The translations under genes and the position numbers were made by a program. Under the pieces are notes generated by a model that saw only the letters and a program-made list of their open reading frames with translations, was not told the DNA's origin and searched no databases. Shown here piece after piece: positions 6,034 to 11,497 of a stretch of DNA of 14,354 nucleotides. The DNA comes from CAZWUW01 sp964636895. GTDB taxonomy: Bacteria > Bacillota > Thermincolia > Thermincolales > CAZWUW01. The DNA lies in the NCBI GenBank assembly GCA_964636895.1, contig CAZWUW010000071.1, forward strand, positions 1 to 14,354, written 5' to 3'. Positions within the stretch are counted from its first letter, which is position 1; every line of letters starts with the position of its first letter.

Positions 6034-7017
6034 TTACTTAAACCGCACACTAATATCAACAATCTCCGGATTATTGCCGATACGCAGAGGCGGCCCCCAG
6101 GTCCCGTATCCGCTGGAAACAATTATATTATATGCTCCTTTTGTCAACATACCCCAGTCCATTTCATAAATCTGCCCGGTAATAAGACTGATGGGAAAAA
6201 CCTGGCCGTTATGGGTATGCCCGCTGAGCTGCAAATCCACCTTGTTACTCTGAGCCTTTTCCAAATCAATAGGTTGATGGTCCAGCAAAATCAAAGGCTG
6301 TGTACTGTCCACCCCCTGCAGCAGTTCTGCCAAATCCCGACGCTCCTCGGGAGGCCGGCCGCCCGGATTTTCCCCTGCGGCCGGCCCCGGGCCCTCCACC
6401 GCCGCTTCTGCAGCATCATCCGCCTTCGCAGCCTCATCGGACTCTTCCCGATGTCTCCTATCGGCGTTTTTCCGACCGATAATATATGCGCCGCCACCTA
6501 CTTTTTCATATGAATCCTCCAGCACAGTTATACCCGCCGATTTCAAGTGATCAACTATATTACTGCCCTCTCCTCTGGGACGGTCATGGTTGCCTGTTAC
6601 GGCAAAAATGCCATACTTGGCCTTCATCCTGCCTAGAATATTAACTAACTCCCTGGCTTCGGCCGCATCAAGAGACCGCTCCACAATATCACCGGCAAAC
6701 AGGACTAAATCAGGCCGCAGCCTGTTGACCGCTTCCACCAGTGGGTTTAATCGTGCCGGGCGAATTATATCTCCAAGATGAATGTCGGAGACCATGATAA
6801 TACGCAATTGCTTCAGCCCGTTAGCCTTTTTGTTCACTGTCAGGTCGTATTTGTTTATGACCGGATGCCTGGCGTTCCATCCCCCATAAACTGTCAAGGA
6901 TAGTACCAGAGTAAGGACGACTAGGCCCAGGGCGCTTTGCAGCCTTGGGCTCGCTTTCAATTTTGCCGGGATAAATGCAAACGGTTTATCGGCCAGACGG
7001 ACCAGGTCGATAAGCAA
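6034..7017 (-). CDS. Metallophosphoesterase (YkuE-like), N-terminally shortened
   Basis: Calcineurin-like dinuclear-metal phosphoesterase, probably membrane-anchored. One hydrophobic segment (about residues 28-46) precedes the catalytic domain. All active-site motifs are present: DIH (78-80), GDIVE (109-113), GNHD (142-145), DHQP (246-249) and GHTH (266-269). Members I recall carry several more N-terminal helices before a segment like LIDLVRL. Here the frame is closed by a TAA at 7030-7032 just before that point. The only usable start is TTG at 7017, with no visible ribosome site, so the 5' end looks lost. Residues about 185-228 are an Ala/Glu/Gly/Pro-rich low-complexity insert of high GC. 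It contains an inverted repeat GGCCGGCCGC (6353-6362 and 6377-6386). The protein may be functional but poorly translated, or the gene may be decaying. Confidence 0.8.
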   Translation of the reverse strand: MLIDLVRLADKPFAFIPAKLKASPRLQSALGLVVLTLVLSLTVYGGWNARHPVINKYDLTVNKKANGLKQLRIIMVSDIHLGDIIRPARLNPLVEAVNRLRPDLVLFAGDIVERSLDAAEARELVNILGRMKAKYGIFAVTGNHDRPRGEGSNIVDHLKSAGITVLEDSYEKVGGGAYIIGRKNADRRHREESDEAAKADDAAEAAVEGPGPAAGENPGGRPPEERRDLAELLQGVDSTQPLILLDHQPIDLEKAQSNKVDLQLSGHTHNGQVFPISLITGQIYEMDWGMLTKGAYNIIVSSGYGTWGPPLRIGNNPEIVDISVRFK

Positions 7018-7198
7018 TAAGGCAGATGGTTAACCCCCTGATGGACGAAAAAGAAAACAAAAAAGGTTAAATTCATACCGGGCGCGCCATAAAGCGGACC
7101 GAGCCTGATAAGCGCCTGTCCTTTCCAGTTCAACATATGTTATCGTCTGTGGCACCAGGGTATAAAGTCACTCGTTTAAGGAAAGGATTACTATAGGG
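7018..7198. other. Intergenic region: GGCGCGCC palindrome and partial repeat
   Basis: This gap separates the shortened metallophosphoesterase from the divergent yetF-like gene. It holds an 8-nt palindrome GGCGCGCC (7081-7088) and CGGACCGAGCCTGA (7095-7108), identical to the first arm of the hairpin at 4641. I find no coding trace of the missing metallophosphoesterase N-terminus in it. A promoter for the yetF-like gene is not clear. Confidence 0.5.
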
Positions 7199-7207
7199 GT
7201 GTTTAAC

Positions 7208-7894
7208 TTGACCGAAGTAATACATGTCATTTGGAGGTCAACGGCAGCTTTCATTACACTGTTGATTTTTACCCGCATCCTGGGGAAACAGCAGGTCAGC
7301 CAACTGACCTTTTTTGATTACATCATAGGTATTACAGTCGGTTCTGTGGCGGCCGATATCATTGACTTTAACAGGGATCTATTTTTACAAATAATCGGTT
7401 TGGCTGCCTGGATGGGGTTGGCATTGCTGCTGCAAGTAATTACTCTGAAATCCCGTAAATTAAGCAAGCTTATTGACAGCGACCCGGTAGTAGTAATAAA
7501 AAACGGTAAAATTCTGGAGCAAAACATGTCCAAAATGCGCTATAAAACCAAGGAACTGATGGAACAACTGCGGCTCAAAGGGGCTTTTAATCTGAATGAT
7601 GTGGAGTTTGCCATCCTTGAGACCAACGGTGACCTCTCAGTGCTAAAAAAATCTCAGCATCAGCCGGTCACCCCCAAAGATATGAACATGCCTACTCAAT
7701 ATGTTGGGCTCCCTGTACAGGTTATCCTGGAAGGGGAGGTCATCAGGGAAAACCTTCTTAAATTCGGAATAAGCCTGACTTGGCTGCTTAGTGAATTAAA
7801 AAAGCAGGGCATAACAGACATTAAAGATATATTCGTGGCGAGCCTTGATACCTCAGGAAACTTATATGTAGACAGGTACGATGATGCGCCCTGA
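7208..7894 (+). CDS. YetF-like membrane protein (DUF421)
   Basis: A three-helix membrane protein with a cytoplasmic YetF domain. The family is common in spore-forming Firmicutes and its biochemical role is not established. Hydrophobic helices lie at about residues 6-25, 35-52 and 59-79. RILGKQQVSQLTFFDYIIGITVGS is the family hallmark, and VVIKNGKILEQNMSKMRYKTKELMEQLR begins the soluble domain. I prefer TTG at 7208, because AGGGGTG sits 6 nt upstream and the first helix then starts where homologs start. GTG at 7199, giving three more residues (231 aa), is the alternative. The start region is repeated as a dead fragment at 8005-8052. No clear terminator follows the stop. Confidence 0.88.
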   Translation: MTEVIHVIWRSTAAFITLLIFTRILGKQQVSQLTFFDYIIGITVGSVAADIIDFNRDLFLQIIGLAAWMGLALLLQVITLKSRKLSKLIDSDPVVVIKNGKILEQNMSKMRYKTKELMEQLRLKGAFNLNDVEFAILETNGDLSVLKKSQHQPVTPKDMNMPTQYVGLPVQVILEGEVIRENLLKFGISLTWLLSELKKQGITDIKDIFVASLDTSGNLYVDRYDDAP

Positions 7895-8004
7895 TGACAG
7901 TCCTGCCAAACCAATTTTACTCTTTATCCTCCGGTATCTGAATGAGGCGCTATGACCAATAACTGCCCGTTAAATGTTCCATGCCCGGCCTCCTGGTCAG
8001 TAGA

Positions 8005-8052
8005 TTAAGGAAAGGACACTATGGGGGTGTTTAAGTTGACCGGAATAACCTA
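8005..8052 (+). pseudogene. Duplicated start fragment of the yetF-like gene
   Basis: Bases 8005-8048 repeat, with few differences and a 1-nt gap, the ribosome-site and start region at 7176-7217. Shared blocks include TTAAGGAAAGGA and GGGGTGTTTAA, then TTGACCG. Translated from the matching GTG (8027), the copy gives VFKLTGIT and then TAG, so it dies after eight codons. It is a relic of a tandem duplication or of a second paralogous gene now deleted. Bases 7895-8004 between the real gene and this relic show no further gene. Confidence 0.65.
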
Positions 8053-8094
8053 GATTCCCGCCCACTCATAACGAGGCGGCGGGAATCTAGGTTA
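8046..8094 (-). terminator. 17-bp inverted repeat at the end of cheW
   Basis: TAACCTAGATTCCCGCC (8046-8062) pairs perfectly with 8078-8094 across a 15-nt loop. The cheW stop codon (8092-8094) lies inside the stem. No strong U-run follows on either strand, so this is a 3'-end hairpin rather than a textbook terminator. It also starts inside the yetF duplicate fragment. Confidence 0.5.
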
Positions 8095-8550
8095 CATTGC
8101 TCTGGCCATATTGTGATTAATCACCTTTTCCAAATCAAGAATAATAATCATCCCTTCCTCCATTTTGGCTATACCGGCAATGTGGTCTACAGCCACGCTG
8201 GAGTCAATTATGGCAGAAGGTTTCTCAACTCTGTCTTCTGAAATCATCAATACCTCGGAAACACTGTCCACGATGATCCCTATCATGTTGTCGCGCACTT
8301 CCACCAGCACAATCCGTGTGCTTCTGGTGTTATCCATCTCCGCAAAATCGAATTTTTTTCTCAGGCTGTAAATCGGAACTACATACCCCCGCAGGTTTAT
8401 AATCCCCTCAATTAAATCTGAAGTTCCCGGCATCAGGGTCGGTTCCCTGTAAACGATGATTTCCTTAACCTTGTTTATATCTAACCCGAAAACCTCTACT
8501 CCAAGCTTAAAAATTACATATTGTTTCTCGTCTAAAACATTTTCATTCAC
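8092..8550 (-). CDS. cheW: Chemotaxis coupling protein CheW
   Basis: A 152-aa cytoplasmic adaptor linking chemoreceptors to the histidine kinase CheA. The whole protein is one CheW domain: YVIFKLGVEVFGLDINKVKEIIVYREPTLMPG (about 11-42), then IEGIINLRGYVVPIYSLRKKF and IGIIVDSVSEVLMI, all standard CheW blocks. The start is GTG at 8550 with AGGAGGTG 6 nt upstream. The MCP stop codon lies inside that ribosome site, so the two genes form a tight operon. A nearby ATG (8546) is out of frame. No cheA is present in the window. Confidence 0.95.
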   Translation of the reverse strand: MNENVLDEKQYVIFKLGVEVFGLDINKVKEIIVYREPTLMPGTSDLIEGIINLRGYVVPIYSLRKKFDFAEMDNTRSTRIVLVEVRDNMIGIIVDSVSEVLMISEDRVEKPSAIIDSSVAVDHIAGIAKMEEGMIIILDLEKVINHNMARAM

Positions 8551-8562
8551 CTCTTACACCTC

Positions 8563-9405
8563 CTAAACCCTGAACCGGGTAACAAGATTTTGCAGCTCCT
8601 GAGCCATTTTAGCCAACTGATCGCCCGATGCCGAAATTTCTTCAATTGAGGCGGTAAGCTCTTCGGTAGATGCAGACACCTCTTCGGCTGAAGCAGCGTT
8701 TTCCTCCGAAATGGAAGCCATATTCTGCATGGAAGCATTGACCTGTTCGGCAGATGCGGACATCTCCTCGGTAGCGGCAGTGTTCTCCTCAGTTATGGCT
8801 GCCACATTGTTCACCGCATCGGTAACTTCTTTGCTGCTTAGCAGAATCTCATTAATCAGAATCATAATCTTATGTACCTGCTCACCGGCGGTCTTTACCC
8901 CATTTACTATCTCAGTCAATGATTGCCCGGCGTCCTGAGCTAACTCCACCCCCGCTTCCACTTCTTTGGTGCCGACCTGCATTGATTCCACCGCTACCTT
9001 GGTCCCCCGCTGAATATCGGTGATTAGTTCGGCTATTTCCTTAGTGGCTTTGCCTGACCGCTCGGCCAGCTTTCGCACTTCATCGGCTACTACAGCAAAC
9101 CCTTTGCCGTGTTCACCCGCCCGAGCAGCCTCAATGGCCGCGTTTAATGCCAGCAGATTTGTCTGTTCGGCAATATCGTCAATAACCTGAATGATTTCGC
9201 CGATTTTCTGGGACTGTTCGCCTAACTCATGAATTTTTTGTGCCGTTTCGAAAACTGCATCTTTAACCTGGCGCATACCTTTTACCGTTTTCTCCACAGC
9301 TTGTCCACCTGCTGCGGCAACAATCCCGTTCTGTTCGGATACCTGCCTAACTGTCTCCATGCCCTCGGCCATTATATCTACTTTATTTGTCATTTCAGTA
9401 ACCAT
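8563..9405 (-). CDS. MCP C-terminal fragment: signalling domain
   Basis: The 280-aa remainder from the first ATG after the stop, in the same frame. It contains the methylation helices and the hairpin tip that binds CheA and CheW. No ribosome site precedes the ATG at 9405, so independent synthesis is doubtful. If made, it would be a soluble signalling domain without a sensor. Confidence 0.5.
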   Translation of the reverse strand: MVTEMTNKVDIMAEGMETVRQVSEQNGIVAAAGGQAVEKTVKGMRQVKDAVFETAQKIHELGEQSQKIGEIIQVIDDIAEQTNLLALNAAIEAARAGEHGKGFAVVADEVRKLAERSGKATKEIAELITDIQRGTKVAVESMQVGTKEVEAGVELAQDAGQSLTEIVNGVKTAGEQVHKIMILINEILLSSKEVTDAVNNVAAITEENTAATEEMSASAEQVNASMQNMASISEENAASAEEVSASTEELTASIEEISASGDQLAKMAQELQNLVTRFRV

Positions 9406-9459
9406 AGCAGTTGAATTGATAACGTTTTTGCTCTGGTCCTGGGCACCGGAAGCAATTTG

Positions 9460-10440
9460 TTAAATGGCCTGGGAAACCTGTTCTACAACCTCTACCGTAT
9501 CTGTAATACTTCTTGTCTGTTCTGTTGAACCCTGAGCCACCTGTTCAATCGCCCTGGCTACCTGCTGCGTGGCTTTGGCTGCCTCCCCGGCATTGGCGGA
9601 AAGCTCTTCACTGGTGGCCGACACGGAATGACTGGTTGAATTAATTTGCAGAATCATATCTTTCAGATTATTTGCCATCGTGTTAAACGAATCAGCCAAA
9701 GTACGGATTTCATCCCGGGATTTTATCTTAACTTCATCTATGGTTAAGTCACCGTTGGCAATTTTAACTGCCGCTGCAGCCAAAGCGCTTACGGGTTTTA
9801 CAATTAACCTGGAAATATAAACGGCGATACCAAACCCTAATAATATAGAAACTAATATTATACCGATTATCAAAGTCCAGCTTTGGTTGTAAATAAGGGA
9901 ACTTTGCCTATACTCTTCCTGAGCCAGTTCACTTTTTTGGTTGGAAAGAAATGTTATCCTCTCTTCAATCTGGTCAACAACACTTCTTCCCTGTTTGGCT
10001 GATGCAACCGCTTCGGCTATCTTGCCCTGGTTGGCATAGTTAATTATGCTATCCTGAATCGGTTCAAGACTTTGCCATAAATTACCTATTTCTTTTACTT
10101 TGGCCTTTCCTTCGGCAGTAACCAAAGTTGCCCCAAAAGCATTAAGTTCTTTGTTAAAGCTAGCGGCAAATTTCACTGTTGCCGTAGCATGTTTTTCCCT
10201 TTCCGCCGGAGTCTCGGCTAAAAGCATATTTTTCTCGGCCCGGCCCCGTTTAATTAGTTCTACATTAGCTTGTTTTATCAAACCTATTCCTATAACATGT
10301 TTTTCATATATATCTTCAACATTTTGATTTATCAATGACATTTTATTCAGACTCATGGCCCCGACAACACCAATAAATACCAGCAGCACGCCAAAACCGG
10401 CCATGATCTTTTTCGCAACAGTCATTTTCATTTTCATCAC
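9460..10440 (-). CDS. MCP N-terminal fragment: sensor, TM, HAMP
   Basis: The 326-aa part translated before the TAA. It keeps both membrane helices, the four-helix-bundle sensor domain and HAMP, plus about 64 residues of the cytoplasmic coil. It lacks the CheA/CheW-contacting tip and could not signal by itself. It could still insert in the membrane and dimerise. Confidence 0.6.
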   Translation of the reverse strand: MMKMKMTVAKKIMAGFGVLLVFIGVVGAMSLNKMSLINQNVEDIYEKHVIGIGLIKQANVELIKRGRAEKNMLLAETPAEREKHATATVKFAASFNKELNAFGATLVTAEGKAKVKEIGNLWQSLEPIQDSIINYANQGKIAEAVASAKQGRSVVDQIEERITFLSNQKSELAQEEYRQSSLIYNQSWTLIIGIILVSILLGFGIAVYISRLIVKPVSALAAAAVKIANGDLTIDEVKIKSRDEIRTLADSFNTMANNLKDMILQINSTSHSVSATSEELSANAGEAAKATQQVARAIEQVAQGSTEQTRSITDTVEVVEQVSQAI

Positions 10441-10499
10441 ACTCCTGCAATTTATTGAGTTTTAATGAGTCTATTTTTAACTGTTTTTACAAAACCCAA

Positions 10500-10538
10500 T
10501 TACGGAGGTTTGTTATGAATGGTAAAATATATTTTCAT
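10500..10538 (-). other. Possible 12-codon leader ORF in the MCP leader
   Basis: ATG at 10538 follows GGGGTG with 5-nt spacing and encodes MKIYFTIHNKPP, then TAA. It lies between the leader hairpins and the MCP start. Such a short ORF can arise by chance. Confidence 0.2.
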
Positions 10539-10595
10539 GCGCTCACCCCAACTTTCTTTTTGATGCCAAACAGCATCGTCCAATATCACAAAAGC

Positions 10596-10652
10596 AAAAA
10601 ACACCCACAGGCACCATTCAGTCCGACAAGGACCGGTTGGAACCCTGGGTGT
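10596..10652 (-). terminator. Second leader hairpin before the MCP gene (paired with 11284-11352)
   Basis: On the minus strand, ACACCCA (10652-10646) begins a long imperfect hairpin closed by TGGGTGT (10607-10601) and followed by six T. The upper stem holds CCAACCGGTCC opposite GGACTGAATGG, with an A-A/C-A internal mismatch. This gives the MCP leader a second terminator-like structure downstream of the riboswitch terminator. A closely related structure lies in the leader of the DUF2294 gene. Confidence 0.6.
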
Positions 10653-10687
10653 CGGTTTTGGATATCAACAAATCAATGTTGCTTCCC

Positions 10688-10724
10688 CAAAAATATAAAA
10701 GTTTGTTTGCCAGGCAAACAAACT
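10688..10724 (-). terminator. Riboswitch expression-platform terminator
   Basis: AGTTTGTTTGCC and GGCAAACAAACT form a perfect 12-bp stem (10700-10724), followed on the minus strand by TTTTATATTTTT. It starts 11 nt after the aptamer's closing stem. The 5' arm contains GTTTGCC, which could instead pair with GGCAAAC (10813-10819) in the aptamer. That would give a c-di-GMP-dependent OFF switch. The alternative pairing is inferred. Confidence 0.75.
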
Positions 10725-10734
10725 AATTTTTGCG

Positions 10735-10827
10735 CTTGGCGGCCCGGCAATCATAACAGCATAAACACATACTGTCTTAGACCCTAGGCTTTGCGTCCCT
10801 GCCTTTCGGCAGGTTTGCCTTTTCAAG
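10735..10827 (-). ncRNA. Cyclic-di-GMP-I (GEMM-I) riboswitch aptamer
   Basis: Read on the minus strand the conserved GEMM-I core is complete. AAGGCAAACC (10812-10821) is followed by the TGCC-GAAA-GGCA tetraloop hairpin (10800-10811), GGGACGCAAAGCC (10787-10799) and the GGGTCTAAG joiner. The P3 hairpin ACAGTAT/ATGCTGT (10756-10775) follows, then the 3' GCCGGGCCGCC (10738-10748). CTTG/CAAG can close P1. The GAAA tetraloop and the GACGCAAAGCC strand are class hallmarks. It binds c-di-GMP and lies about 300 nt before the MCP start, with an intrinsic terminator directly after it. It begins 18 nt past the stop of the DUF2294 gene. It may have its own promoter inside that gene's end or be read from upstream. 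Confidence 0.93.
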
Positions 10828-10844
10828 ATCATTTTTTATGTTTT

Positions 10845-11204
10845 CTATACCGGTCTGTTCAATATAATAAAACACCATGCTGAATTATTAAAAATATTTG
10901 TTTCAAACACAAGATCAATAACTTTCCGGTTTATGATTTCTTCGATTTCCTGAATAAAAATATCTTTTTGGGATTGAAAAAGCACCCTGCGATAACTTAA
11001 TACCAGCTCGGCACTTTCCGCCTGGCCATTAACCAACTCCAACTCTGCCATCCGAAGAATACCTGCAAACTGCAAAACAATAATGTCGTCCGTGATTTTT
11101 ATGCTTAGGTTATCCGGCCCCTTGGCATATAAGTCTTTAAAAAATTTTTTGGTTTTACCCAATATTACATGCTTGAAATAAACTATATCAGCTTCTGGCA
11201 GCAA
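10845..11204 (-). CDS. DUF2294 / MpsC-like protein
   Basis: A 119-aa soluble protein resembling the DUF2294 family, named MpsC-like for one member tied to a sodium-translocating or bicarbonate-uptake system. No biochemical function is firmly established. The family pattern is visible as KGPDNLSIKITDDIIVLQFAGILRMAELELV (about 28-58), RRVLFQSQKDIFIQEIEEIINRKVIDLVFETNI and a C-terminal ending in FIILN. The start is TTG at 11204, with GGAGGT about 8 nt upstream, and a stop lies three codons above it, so no longer form exists. The last codons run directly into the riboswitch region. Confidence 0.75.
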   Translation of the reverse strand: MLPEADIVYFKHVILGKTKKFFKDLYAKGPDNLSIKITDDIIVLQFAGILRMAELELVNGQAESAELVLSYRRVLFQSQKDIFIQEIEEIINRKVIDLVFETNIFNNSAWCFIILNRPV

Positions 11205-11283
11205 TACTACCTACCTCCGTGTTAACAAGACACTACGGTTTTCTCAATATCGCATGCTTATTCGGGTTAATACCGTTCATCTC

Positions 11284-11352
11284 CTTTAAAAAAAAACAAA
11301 AAACACCTACTGCACCATTCAGTTCACCCTAAACCGGTTGGTACATAGATGT
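11284..11352 (-). terminator. Leader hairpin with long U-run before the DUF2294 gene
   Basis: On the minus strand ACATCTATGTACCAACCGG, a loop, then CTGAATGGTGCAGTAGGTGT form an imperfect hairpin (11303-11352). A T-rich tail interrupted by one G (11288-11302) follows. AAAGGAG (11281-11287) comes immediately after the tail. It shares core and fold with the hairpin at 10596-10652. It lies about 80 nt before the DUF2294 start and may be an attenuator. Confidence 0.6.
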
Positions 11353-11402
11353 ATAGGATAGGAATTCCTGCACGCCAACGCAGTGATTCTCATTTTATTT
11401 CT

Positions 11403-11408
11403 ATTATA
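11403..11408 (-). promoter_or_regulatory. Candidate -10 box upstream of the DUF2294 leader
   Basis: A perfect TATAAT on the minus strand lies about 50 nt upstream of the leader hairpin. The -35 position is AT-rich and poor. If used, the DUF2294 mRNA would have a leader of about 190 nt containing the hairpin at 11303-11352 and a 10-nt palindrome around GGAATTCC (11361-11368). No other gene is seen in 11205-11497. Confidence 0.35.
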
Positions 11409-11497
11409 TTAGACTTTATTCGATAAAAATTCCCATTATCCTTCTTACTTGTAAAAATAGATTAAAAAGGCTTTATTGAACGCATGCCCGGCAATGG

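Larger units (their letters stand above)
8563..10440 (-). pseudogene. Methyl-accepting chemotaxis protein gene split by an in-frame TAA
   Basis: One continuous reading frame of 625 codons encodes a complete receptor, apart from one stop codon TAA at 9460-9462 (codon 327). Order: TM1 (about 11-29), periplasmic four-helix-bundle ligand domain (30-187), TM2 (188-209), HAMP (210-262), then the cytoplasmic coiled coil. Its signalling tip, EIIQVIDDIAEQTNLLALNAAIEAARAGEHGKGF, spans about residues 415-448. The sequence QVSQAI-stop-QIASGAQDQSKNV would read normally if the stop were CAA, so a C-to-T change is the simplest cause. The start is GTG 10440 or ATG 10437/10431, with AGGAG at 10442-10446. A c-di-GMP-I riboswitch precedes the gene and cheW follows it. 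It may be a true pseudogene, a sequencing error, or a gene with low-level readthrough. Confidence 0.85.

Noticed and set aside
5944..6513. Plus-strand frame of 189 codons
   Set aside because: Antisense to the metallophosphoesterase, whose catalytic motifs fix the coding strand, and to the start of the small basic gene.
7160..7190. Possible sporulation sigma-F/G promoter (GTATA, 15 nt, GGAAAGGATT) before the yetF-like gene
   Set aside because: The -10 match is partial, and the start point would fall on the ribosome site, leaving no leader.
9460..9462. Recoding of the MCP stop codon as a special amino acid
   Set aside because: The codon is TAA. Selenocysteine uses TGA and pyrrolysine TAG, and no recoding structure is evident.
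10455..10787. Plus-strand frame with a good GGAGG at 10504 and ATG at 10515
   Set aside because: It is antisense to the MCP leader, both hairpins and the riboswitch, and its predicted peptide is Cys/Pro/Trp-rich and unlike a protein. The conserved RNA explains the sequence better.
11233..11280. 15-codon ORF (MNGINPNKHAILRKP) in the DUF2294 leader
   Set aside because: Its AAAGGAG touches the ATG with no spacer, so it is not a workable ribosome site, and the ORF is within chance length.
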